Of a stretch of 8,641 nucleotides of DNA, positions 1-6,428 are shown one piece after another (within the stretch, counting starts at the first letter, position 1; each line of letters starts with the position of its first letter). The translations under genes were made by a program, and so were the position numbers. Below the pieces are notes generated by a model. The model did no database searches and was not told where the DNA came from. It worked only from the letters and a program-made list of their open reading frames with translations. The stretch is from Bacillota bacterium (GTDB lineage: Bacteria > Bacillota > Clostridia > Acetivibrionales > DSM-1351): assembly GCA_023443515.1 (NCBI GenBank), contig JAEZUC010000031.1, positions 1 to 8,641 on the forward strand, written 5' to 3'.

Positions 1-3000
1 CTCCTTTTCCGATGTCTACAGGTGTATTGATTGCTGTCGCTTCGGTTGTTATATCATCAGGTTTAATAAGTAATGGCTTGGTTGTATCCACAATGTTTAC
101 TTTTTGTATAGCTGTTGTTACATTTCCGTTTGCATCCGTAGCTGTCCATTCTACATCTGTTGTTCCGATTGGGAAGACTTCAGGTGCATTATTTTTGATT
201 TCCACTGGGAATATGTCTGTTGCTGTTGCTTCACCTATTTCCACAGGTGTGAGCACAGCTGTTGCTTCGGTTGTTATATCATCCGGTTTTATAAGTAATG
301 GCTTTGTTGTATCCTCTATTGTTACTTTTTGTACTGCTGTTGTTTCGTTTCCGTTTGCATCAGTTGCTGTCCATTTTACTTCTGTTGTTCCGATTGGGAA
401 GGCTTCAGGTGCATTATTTTTGATTTCCACAGGGAAAATGTCTGTCGCTGTTGCTTCACCAATATCAACAGGTGTTTTTACTGCAGTTGCTTCTGTTGTT
501 ATATCGTCAGGTTTTAAAAGTAAGGGTTTTGTTGTATCCTGTATTGTTACTTTTTGTACCTTGGTTGTAACATTTCCGTTTGCATCGGTTGCTGTCCATA
601 TTACTTCTGTTGTTCCGATTGGGAAGGTTTCAGGTGCATTGTTTTTGATTTCCACAGGGAATATGTCTATTGCTTCCGCATCTCCAATATCCACAGGAGT
701 CATTATGTCTGTTGCTTCCTTTGTTATATCACCTGGGATATTAAGTTCCGGCGGTGTAGAATCAACAATTCTTATTCTTTGTGTTTTAGTTGTAGTATTT
801 CCGTTTGTATCAGTGGCTGTCCAGGTTACTACTGTAGTTCCCAGATGATAAGCTTGTGGAGCATCATTTCTTGTACTTGGATCAAATATGTCAGTTGCTA
901 CAGCTTCACCAATGTCTACAGGTGTTAATATTGCAGTAGCCTCTTTAGTTATGTCCTCAGGTACTTCAAGATCTGGACATGTTTTGTCCGTAATGGTTAT
1001 ATTTTGTGTTTTAGTTATAGCGTTTCCGTTTGCATCAGTTGCTGTCCATGTCACCACGGTTGTTCCCAGAGGATAAGCCTCCGGTGCATTGCTTTTGATT
1101 TCAACAGGGAATATGTCTTTTGCATCGGCTTTTCCGATATCTACAGGGGTTAGTTTAGCAGTAGCCTCCAATGTAATATCCTTTGGTACGGTCAACACAG
1201 GTTTTGTAGTATCCTTAACGGTTACATTCTGAAAAGCTTCGCTTTCATTCCCGTTAGAATCTTTTGCTTTCCAGATAACCTTGGTAATTCCCACCGGGAA
1301 ATCTGCAGGAGCATTGTTCTCTATTTCTACAGGGAATATATCTGTGGCTTCTGCTTCACCGATATCAACAGGTGTCCTTACCGCCGTTGCTTCAACAGTT
1401 ACGTCTACAGGAATAACTAATAACGGCTTTGTTGTATCAACAATTGTAATATTCTGAACTTTAGTATCTTGGTTATTGTTTTCGTCAGTTGCTGTCCATA
1501 TTACCTCGGTTGGTCCTATAGGATAATCTTCCGGAGCATTATTATTTATTTTAACCGGGAATATATCGGTTGCTGTAGCTGTGCCTATTGCAACAGGTGT
1601 TCTTATGGCAGTTGCTTCCACCCTCTTGTCCCCGGGCACTGAAAGAACAGGCTTTGTTGTATCTTCTACGGTTACGTTCTGATAGCCGATTGTAGTATTA
1701 CCATTTGCATCGGTAGCCGTCCATGTTACTTTGGTTGTACCAATCGGATAGTCTTTTGGTGCGTCATTTTTTATTTCAACACTGAATATATCACTTGCTA
1801 TGGCTTGACCTATGTTTACAGGAGTTCTTATTGCAGTTGCCTGAACTTTTACGTCTTTTGGTACTGTCAACAGCGGTCTTGTTGTATCTACCACTGTGAT
1901 ACGCTGCTCAATGCTGCTTTCATTCCCATTTTCATCAATTACCTTCCATATTATAGTGGTAGTTCCTATAGGAAACATCTTAGTCTCGGGGCAATTGCTG
2001 GAAATTACAATAGGGAATATATCGTATGCTTTCGGTAATTGTATCTGTACGGGTGTCAAAATTCCGGTAGCCTCGACATTAATATCTGCTGGCCTTGTTA
2101 TGACAGGTTTGGTTGTATCTGTTACTGTTATATTCTGAACTTTAGTTGTAACGTTTCCATTTTCGTCAACAGCCTGCCATACTACAGGTTTTGTTCCTAC
2201 AGTATAGTACTCAGGAGCATTATTTGTAACTGTGACATTGAATATATCTGTTGCCGTTGCTTTACCAATGTCTATCACCATTTCTTTGTCCGTTGCTTCT
2301 ATTGTTATGTCCTCCGGAATAACCAAGTCAGGTGGTATTGTATCCTGAACCGTTATTATCTGGTCTTTGGTGGTCACATTACCGTTTGCATCGGTTGCCG
2401 TCCATGTAACTGTAGCTTTTCCCACCGGATAGTCTATAGGAGCATTATTAGTTATATCCACCTTGAATATGTCTGTTGCCAAAGCTTGACCTATATTTAC
2501 GGGTGTTCTTCTTCCAATTGCTTCAACCGTCATATTATCAGGAACAGTAAGTACAGGTTTTGTTGAATCAATTACTATTACTTTTTCAGTGGCTTTAGTT
2601 ATATTTTTATTTGCATCTTCTGCAGTCCAGGTGACGATTGTCTCTCCTACAGGAAATTCCTCAGGGGCATCGTTTGAAATAACTACAGGGAATATATCTA
2701 TTGCTTTTGCAGGAGGAAGTGAGACCTTAGTTCCTATCCCTGTGGCTTCGACAACTATATCACCTTGTACCGTAAGAACAGGTGCTATTGTATCTTTCAC
2801 AGTAATCGTCTGTACCGCCGAAGTCATATTTCCGACTTTATCCTTTGCCTTCCATGTTACTGAATTTATCCCAACAGGGAATCCGTCTGCAGGTGCATCG
2901 TTTGTCAGGTCTGCACCAGAAATATCTTCAACAGTTGCAGTACCTATCTTCACAGGTGTTTTTACTGCAGTTGCTTCAACAGTTATATCTTTAGGCGGGT

Positions 3001-3022
3001 ATACTGCCGGATTTGATTTATC
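1..3022 (-). repeat. Tandem HYR-like domain array, 13 complete copies plus one partial
   Basis: Each unit begins with an Asp codon whose first base lies at 3022, 2794, 2569, 2344, 2119, 1888, 1663, 1438, 1213, 988, 763, 538, 313 and 88. All units are 225 bp (75 residues) except the first (228 bp) and the fifth (231 bp). The consensus runs DTTKPxLxxPxDIT, EATAxxTPVDIGxA, ATDIFPVEIxNNAP, FPxGTTxVxWTATDANGN, then a final beta strand ending VTI. This fits HYR-type immunoglobulin-fold modules. The copies starting at 538, 313 and 88 (the last cut by the edge) share long stretches of identical bases with each other, and the one at 763 is nearly as close. Copies nearer the N-terminus are clearly more diverged. 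This indicates recent local duplication or gene conversion at the C-terminal side. Confidence 0.9.
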
Positions 3023-4360
3023 AATCTTTACTTGGGTACATAACTGTTCACTGCTATTCCCCACGTTATCAATAGCCCAATATATTACATCTGTAACCCC
3101 CTCTGTATTTACCGTTATTTCTTTCTGATACCCACGAGCTATATTCTCTGTCCCATTTTCACCGATTTTGTAATGATATTCTTTTACATTAGAATATATA
3201 TCAGAGAATTTAAGATTAACGGTAACGTTAGTGTCATTCCAGCCATTTTCGTTACTTTCAGGACTTACACTGCATTCTATAACAGGAGGAGACTTGTCAA
3301 TCTGGAGGTATGCCCTTTGAGTACTTTCTTTATTTCCCGCTTTGTCAACCGCATACCAGAAGATAGGAAAACCTCCTTCTTTTTCAATAACTACTGATGC
3401 ACTCGGGCCGGGGAGTTTAATTTCCTCACCTTCTCCAATCCTATAGCAAAAATAATCGATACCTGAATATAAATCATTTCCGGTAAAATTGACTGTAACA
3501 CTTTTGTTGTGCCATCCAGACGCTCCTGGAGATGGTATTATGGCCTCGGTAGTAGGCGGTGTTCTGTCAATATTTATGGGACCAAATGTCAGAGTCGAGC
3601 TATTGTTCGCCATATCAACGGCAGTACCTGTAGATGTAATGTTTTTACCTTCATACGAGATAACAGACTCTGGCGTACAGCTTTTTATAGCGGACATAGT
3701 ATCCCTGGCTTCATAGGTTACAGTAACCCATTGATTGGTCCATGTTCCGGCTATATATTCCGCGCCGGATTCATCCTTTGCACCCACAGACATTAGTGGA
3801 GGAGTATTATCTACAAGGTTTGCCTTGTATGTTCCAACCTGTACATTAAAGGTTACGCTATTCCATCCGGGTACACTTGCCTTGACCTGCAGGTTTTCAA
3901 TTGACCCTGCGATTAGCGAATACAGTTGGTACCCTTCGCCTACATAGCCTGTATATGTATTTAAACATGACGCCATACCATTTGCATCAGTTGTAGCAGT
4001 TATGAATCTGCTTTCATAGCCTCTCATTTGAGCAACTACTATTCTGCTTTCGGAAACTTCAAAAGTAACCGGTATACCGGCAAGAGGCTTACCTTCAGTA
4101 TCCTTCGCCACAACTGTAAGAGGCATCATAAATCCTCTTCCACCGGTTACTGCCGGCGTAGGCTGTGATAACATCATCTGTTGACGGAGCGGAGAAACTG
4201 CGTATAAAGCCCCTGGGCTTTCAGCAGAATATGCCTCCCCATCACTTAATACTACTGCCAACGAAAATGACAGTACCCCAAGCAGGATGTAGCATACCCA
4301 CCTGTGTAGCATGTTAATGCTCTTACTCTTTGCCTCAAACGGCGGTTTTTCTTCTTTCAT
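1..4360 (-). CDS. Giant secreted Ig-like/HYR-repeat surface protein (3' end beyond window)
   Basis: The frame is open from ATG at 4360 to the left edge: 1453 codons and no stop, so the C-terminus and any anchor are not visible. GGAGGA at 4367-4372 lies 6 nt before the ATG; a second ATG at 4312 (residue 17) would give a more usual signal peptide but has no such site. Residues 1-46 form a signal peptide with a long charged n-region, a hydrophobic core at about 21-38 and likely cleavage after A43 or A46. About 60-180 resembles an invasin/Big_1 Ig domain. Three Ig-like units follow, starting at residues 184 (DNTPPL), 265 (DRTPPT) and 355 (DKSPPV). The last two have the GWxN...VTV...YRIGE...WYAVDKAGN pattern of OmpL47-type domains. 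From residue 447 onward come HYR-like repeats. No enzyme motif is visible. It is probably an extended extracellular stalk or adhesin; its binding partner is unknown. Confidence 0.9.
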   Translation of the reverse strand, partial: MKEEKPPFEAKSKSINMLHRWVCYILLGVLSFSLAVVLSDGEAYSAESPGALYAVSPLRQQMMLSQPTPAVTGGRGFMMPLTVVAKDTEGKPLAGIPVTFEVSESRIVVAQMRGYESRFITATTDANGMASCLNTYTGYVGEGYQLYSLIAGSIENLQVKASVPGWNSVTFNVQVGTYKANLVDNTPPLMSVGAKDESGAEYIAGTWTNQWVTVTYEARDTMSAIKSCTPESVISYEGKNITSTGTAVDMANNSSTLTFGPINIDRTPPTTEAIIPSPGASGWHNKSVTVNFTGNDLYSGIDYFCYRIGEGEEIKLPGPSASVVIEKEGGFPIFWYAVDKAGNKESTQRAYLQIDKSPPVIECSVSPESNENGWNDTNVTVNLKFSDIYSNVKEYHYKIGENGTENIARGYQKEITVNTEGVTDVIYWAIDNVGNSSEQLCTQVKIDKSNPAVYPPKDITVEATAVKTPVKIGTATVEDISGADLTNDAPADGFPVGINSVTWKAKDKVGNMTSAVQTITVKDTIAPVLTVQGDIVVEATGIGTKVSLPPAKAIDIFPVVISNDAPEEFPVGETIVTWTAEDANKNITKATEKVIVIDSTKPVLTVPDNMTVEAIGRRTPVNIGQALATDIFKVDITNNAPIDYPVGKATVTWTATDANGNVTTKDQIITVQDTIPPDLVIPEDITIEATDKEMVIDIGKATATDIFNVTVTNNAPEYYTVGTKPVVWQAVDENGNVTTKVQNITVTDTTKPVITRPADINVEATGILTPVQIQLPKAYDIFPIVISSNCPETKMFPIGTTTIIWKVIDENGNESSIEQRITVVDTTRPLLTVPKDVKVQATAIRTPVNIGQAIASDIFSVEIKNDAPKDYPIGTTKVTWTATDANGNTTIGYQNVTVEDTTKPVLSVPGDKRVEATAIRTPVAIGTATATDIFPVKINNNAPEDYPIGPTEVIWTATDENNNQDTKVQNITIVDTTKPLLVIPVDVTVEATAVRTPVDIGEAEATDIFPVEIENNAPADFPVGITKVIWKAKDSNGNESEAFQNVTVKDTTKPVLTVPKDITLEATAKLTPVDIGKADAKDIFPVEIKSNAPEAYPLGTTVVTWTATDANGNAITKTQNITITDKTCPDLEVPEDITKEATAILTPVDIGEAVATDIFDPSTRNDAPQAYHLGTTVVTWTATDTNGNTTTKTQRIRIVDSTPPELNIPGDITKEATDIMTPVDIGDAEAIDIFPVEIKNNAPETFPIGTTEVIWTATDANGNVTTKVQKVTIQDTTKPLLLKPDDITTEATAVKTPVDIGEATATDIFPVEIKNNAPEAFPIGTTEVKWTATDANGNETTAVQKVTIEDTTKPLLIKPDDITTEATAVLTPVEIGEATATDIFPVEIKNNAPEVFPIGTTDVEWTATDANGNVTTAIQKVNIVDTTKPLLIKPDDITTEATAINTPVDIGKG

Positions 4361-4382
4361 CTGAATTCCTCCATTGCTTTTT

Positions 4383-4398
4383 GTATTTTACAAAATAC
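4383..4398. promoter_or_regulatory. 16-bp palindrome in the leader of the giant gene
   Basis: GTATTTTACAAAATAC has perfect 7-bp arms around a 2-bp centre and ends 10 bp from the GGAGGA ribosome binding site of the giant gene (4367-4372). An overlapping second symmetry, TTTTGTA/TACAAAA at 4379-4395, gives an alternative fold. It could be a DNA operator downstream of the transcription start or a small RNA hairpin affecting translation. Confidence 0.4.
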
Positions 4399-4486
4399 TC
4401 TTCAAGGCATCCTATAAGTATGTAAAAGCCAACACCCCCTTTTATTTAAAATCAGAATATAAATATAAAATTGAACCTCCTTCTTA

Positions 4487-4517
4487 TATAAAGGCGATTT
4501 CTCCCCACCCTTAACAA
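4487..4517 (-). promoter_or_regulatory. Weak candidate promoter for the giant surface protein
   Basis: On the minus strand TTGTTA (4517-4512) is followed after 19 nt by TTTATA (4492-4487), or after 21 nt by TATATA (4490-4485). The spacing is long for a sigma-A promoter, so a different sigma factor or another start site is possible. It would give a leader of more than 100 nt. Confidence 0.25.
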
Positions 4518-4532
4518 CTCTTTTTAATAATC

Positions 4533-4554
4533 TAATTACAATTTAATGTAATTA
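4533..4554. promoter_or_regulatory. Inverted repeat, candidate operator
   Basis: TAATTACA (4533-4540) and its exact reverse complement TGTAATTA (4547-4554) are separated by 6 nt. The element sits between the two divergent candidate promoters, a usual place for a shared repressor or activator site. A lone TAATTACA half-site recurs at 4662-4669, upstream of the sigma-like gene. The DNA is very AT-rich, so chance is not excluded. Confidence 0.4.
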
Positions 4555-4577
4555 ATAGTAATTTTTTTATTTTTTGG

Positions 4578-4608
4578 TTGTTATATGTACCGAAAATATT
4601 ACTATATT
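4578..4608 (+). promoter_or_regulatory. Candidate promoter for the sigma-like gene pair
   Basis: TTGTTA (4578-4583) is followed by TACTAT (4600-4605) after 16 nt, or by TATATT (4603-4608) after 19 nt. It lies about 90 nt before the chosen start at 4697. Elements match the vegetative consensus only in part. Confidence 0.3.
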
Positions 4609-4684
4609 AGTGAAACACCACGGGAAGACATCACTAGCGGAAAAAAGAATCACACATAATTTAATTACAAAACCATCAAACTTC

Positions 4685-4690
4685 GGAGGT
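4685..4690 (+). promoter_or_regulatory. Ribosome binding site fixing the start of the sigma-like gene
   Basis: GGAGGT lies 6 nt before ATG 4697. The frame stays open upstream to a TTG at 4574, but that codon has no ribosome binding site, and the extra 41 residues would precede the conserved-looking part. The site therefore selects 4697. Confidence 0.85.
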
Positions 4691-4696
4691 ATATTT

Positions 4697-5047
4697 ATGT
4701 ATACAAACGATGACATCTCGGTGGAAAATTGCAGAAAACTACTGAGAAGAGCAGCATGGAGAATACAGTATAAAGCGCGTGTTCAACAAGCTAAGGAATG
4801 TCAAATAATTTTTGAAAATCAGGCATATAACTGTGGGTTTGAAACAGAAATTCTTTCAAAACTATATGTTAAGGATTTGTTGGATGCAATACCATGGGAA
4901 AAGTGCAGATTTATTTTAGAAAAAACAATAATTGATGAAATGACTGAAAAAGAAGTAGCACTCGAATTACATATGACTCAACAGGGGGTGAACAAATGGA
5001 AAAAGAAGGGATTGGAATTATTACGGAAGAATCTAATGGATTTCTAG
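4697..5047 (+). CDS. Sigma-70 region 4-like DNA-binding protein (candidate split-sigma subunit)
   Basis: A 116-residue soluble protein. Residues about 71-112 form a helix-turn-helix like sigma region 4.2: an ILEKTIIDEMTEKEVALEL segment, then MTQQGVNKWKKKGLELLRK as turn and recognition helix. Region 4 of sigma factors contacts the -35 element. The N-terminal 60 residues are helical and basic (RKLLRRAAWRIQYKARVQQAK), and I see no region 2. The next gene starts inside this one (52-nt overlap) and has a region 2-like/HTH_16 look. The pair therefore resembles two-part sigma factors such as Bacillus SigO with RsoA. Small sigma-like activators (UviA, TcdR) are known to sit beside holin genes in clostridia, which fits the downstream cassette. 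An ordinary HTH regulator of prophage origin is the alternative. Confidence 0.75.
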   Translation: MYTNDDISVENCRKLLRRAAWRIQYKARVQQAKECQIIFENQAYNCGFETEILSKLYVKDLLDAIPWEKCRFILEKTIIDEMTEKEVALELHMTQQGVNKWKKKGLELLRKNLMDF

Positions 5048-5214
5048 AAATGGTAAAAAAGGCTCAACAAGGTGATAAAGAATCTATGAATAAGATATTG
5101 GATTATTTTACTGCCGATATAGAGTATTTATCCAGATATATAATGCTTCCAAGAGAGGATGCTATTCAAACGCTTAAGACGGAACTAATGAGTATTATTT
5201 TTTACCAGTTATAA
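4996..5214 (+). CDS. Small HTH_16/sigma region 2-like protein (candidate RsoA-type co-sigma)
   Basis: A 72-residue protein. GGGGGTG at 4984-4990 stands 5 nt before ATG 4996. An in-frame ATG at 5050, just after the stop of the previous gene, is possible (54 residues) but lacks a good ribosome binding site. The core at about residues 17-68, FLEMVKKAQQGDKESMNKILDYF and onward, has the pattern of the HTH_16 family: hydrophobic-xx-A-xx-GD, then a helix, then a region rich in E and L. The same pattern is seen in RsoA-like co-sigma subunits and the N-terminus of region 2 in small sigma factors. The 52-nt overlap with the sigma-4-like gene points to translational coupling and equal amounts, as expected for partners. 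It ends before any region 3 or 4. Inference: together the two proteins act as one sigma factor. Confidence 0.65.
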   Translation: MEKEGIGIITEESNGFLEMVKKAQQGDKESMNKILDYFTADIEYLSRYIMLPREDAIQTLKTELMSIIFYQL

Positions 5215-5445
5215 CACCTATATAACCATTCACTTATTAATCATAAAAATATGTAGCTGCCATGGAAATAATTGCAGTCCTTTTGCAGAAAACATATTCT
5301 AAAATGTCCTGTGCAAAAATCTGTCTATCCACTCTGGCTGTATTCAAAGCCAAATAAATATTTCCATAAATTTTTCATAAACTATTTATAAATCCATCGA
5401 ACCGGTTGTAGAAATTTTATAAAAATATGATTGTAATATGAGACG

Positions 5446-5480
5446 AAAGGATTACTTATAAATAGGTAGTCCTTTTTATA
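5446..5480 (+). terminator. Terminator-like hairpin in the leader of the lysis-type cassette
   Basis: A 12-bp stem (5446-5457 with 5464-5475, including two G-U pairs) has a 6-nt loop and is followed by TTATATT. It ends about 25 nt before the start codon at 5505, leaving no room for a promoter after it. Transcripts of the holin-like gene must therefore pass through it. It may be an attenuator, a terminator for the sigma pair with read-through, or a 5' stabilising hairpin. Confidence 0.5.
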
Positions 5481-5493
5481 TTAAAAGAGAAAG

Positions 5494-5501
5494 AGGGGGT
5501 G
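5494..5501 (+). promoter_or_regulatory. Ribosome binding site of the holin-like gene
   Basis: AGGGGGTG precedes ATG 5505. The in-frame GTG at 5499 is part of the ribosome binding site itself and so is unlikely to be the start; this decides for 5505. Confidence 0.7.
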
Positions 5502-5504
5502 CAG

Positions 5505-5801
5505 ATGCAATTAAACATTTTAATTACATGCGTTGCGGCAGTTTGCGGGATTATTTTCGGTTATATTACAATGCAGGCGAGGATTAAAGGTGAATCCAAG
5601 CAAAGCGGTATTGAGGCCGGGCAGCTAAAAGCTGATATTGACTATATTAAACGTAGTAGTGATACTACACTGCTGGAAATAAGGTGCCTTAATAATACGG
5701 TAAGCAACCACGCAGATAGATTGGCCCGTGTTGAGGAAAGTACTAAACAAGCTCATCTCAGAATAAATGAAATAAGAGAGGAGTTGGTTAAAGATGCATA
5801 G
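5505..5801 (+). CDS. Holin-like membrane-anchored coiled-coil protein
   Basis: 98 residues from ATG 5505. Residues 4-22 are a single hydrophobic span (NILITCVAAVCGIIFGYIT), followed by a basic stretch (QARIKGESKQ). A long heptad-rich helix at about 43-96 contains the LKADIDYIKR and RLARVEESTKQAHLRINEI segments. This layout (N-terminal membrane helix, then a coiled coil with a VEESxKQAHxRI signature) is common in small proteins encoded just before endolysins in Firmicute phages. They are usually labelled holin-like or XhlA-like. The gene overlaps the M15 peptidase gene by 8 nt, as lysis genes often do. Likely role: membrane partner or pore component that helps release or activate the peptidase. 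One span is few for a canonical holin, so an accessory or spanin-like role is possible. Confidence 0.65.
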   Translation: MQLNILITCVAAVCGIIFGYITMQARIKGESKQSGIEAGQLKADIDYIKRSSDTTLLEIRCLNNTVSNHADRLARVEESTKQAHLRINEIREELVKDA

Positions 5802-6396
5802 TGTAAAATTCAAGCATACGGAACAGTCCCATATATTCCCTAAACTGCTCCAAGCTGTAAATAGAGTGTGTGAAGATTTTCAAAAAGACGCGGAGTGTTT
5901 AGCGGGTTACCGCTCTCTGGAATGTCAAAAAGCCACTGCAAAGCTGGTTTTAGCTAAGAACAAAGGTAGCTATCAATTAAATGACGGTTCTGTATATATC
6001 GGTAAAGGGAGTAATAGAAAATGTCTTGCCGCAGCTTATGGAAAATCAAATCACTGCTTTTGTATTGCAATGGATATCACCGGCTGGTTTGAAGGGCTTA
6101 CCAACAGTCAGCTGAAAAAATATGGGTTGGTAAAGCCCATGTCCTACGAGCCTTGGCATGTTCAATTGATTGAGCATACAGGTATAAATGAGCAACAAAA
6201 AAAAGCTATCAGGGACAGCTGTCTGAAGGGAGAAAATTGTACTCCAGATGTCAAGCAGGATTTTTTAAATGCAGTAGATATAATTAATAGAACCCAAAGC
6301 AATCCGGATTACTGGCTGCCAATGCTTAAAGAAATTAAATATTTTGACACCTTTATAATGAACATCGTAAGAGTGCTTGGATGTAAGGACAAATAA
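5794..6396 (+). CDS. M15-family zinc peptidase, VanY/endolysin type
   Basis: 200 residues; GAGAGGAG at 5776-5783 lies 10 nt before the ATG, which sits inside the end of the holin-like gene. The M15 (D-Ala-D-Ala carboxypeptidase / L-Ala-D-Glu endopeptidase) fold is shown by GYRS at 38-41, SNH at 85-87, AMD at 92-94 and EPWH at 119-122. Predicted zinc ligands are H87, D94 and H122, and the catalytic base is E119. So the enzyme should be active and cut cell-wall peptide stems. In the usual SxHxxGxAxD motif the Gly is replaced by C90. There are nine cysteines and no signal peptide, which suits a cytoplasmic endolysin needing a holin. The last 50 residues (with SNPDYWLPML and KYFDTFIMNI) look like a small helical C-terminal domain of unknown role, perhaps wall-binding. 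Confidence 0.85.
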   Translation: MHSVKFKHTEQSHIFPKLLQAVNRVCEDFQKDAECLAGYRSLECQKATAKLVLAKNKGSYQLNDGSVYIGKGSNRKCLAAAYGKSNHCFCIAMDITGWFEGLTNSQLKKYGLVKPMSYEPWHVQLIEHTGINEQQKKAIRDSCLKGENCTPDVKQDFLNAVDIINRTQSNPDYWLPMLKEIKYFDTFIMNIVRVLGCKDK

Positions 6397-6428
6397 AAGA
6401 ACTTCTTACCACCCGCAAGCCCTTACGC

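Larger units (their letters stand above)
4361..4696. promoter_or_regulatory. Divergent AT-rich control region between the giant gene and the sigma-like gene
   Basis: This 336-bp gap has no gene and separates two divergent starts. It holds candidate promoters on each strand, an inverted repeat at 4533-4554, a palindrome at 4383-4398, T-rich tracts near 4561-4575, and the ribosome binding sites of both genes. On the minus strand there is also GAAGGAGG (4476-4483) with no start codon at usable distance, and AGGGGGTG (4433-4440) followed at once by a TTG. Either could be a relic or part of a structured leader. I recognise no known riboswitch in it. Confidence 0.6.

Noticed and set aside
1..3022. 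CRISPR-like array because of regular repeats
   Set aside because: The 225-bp units are coding, in frame and diverged throughout; there are no short identical repeats with unique spacers.
12..3128. Several plus-strand open frames rich in Val, Ser, Cys and Tyr over the repeat array
   Set aside because: They are antisense shadows of the HYR repeats; the regular 225-bp period keeps them open. They lack ribosome binding sites, and the minus strand carries a continuous domain-rich protein.
3173..3947. Plus-strand open frames opposite the Ig-like domains of the giant gene
   Set aside because: Low-complexity or unrecognisable translations with no ribosome binding sites, fully covered by the minus-strand coding sequence.
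4574..4696. N-terminal extension of the sigma-like protein from TTG 4574
   Set aside because: No ribosome binding site at the TTG, and the extension covers the candidate promoter; GGAGGT 6 nt before ATG 4697 fits far better.
5625..5813. Minus-strand 62-codon frame over the holin-like and peptidase gene junction
   Set aside because: Antisense to two well-supported overlapping genes and without its own ribosome binding site.
4697..6396. Intact prophage
   Set aside because: Only regulator, holin-like and peptidase genes are present; there are no structural, replication or integration genes and no attachment-site repeats visible in the window.
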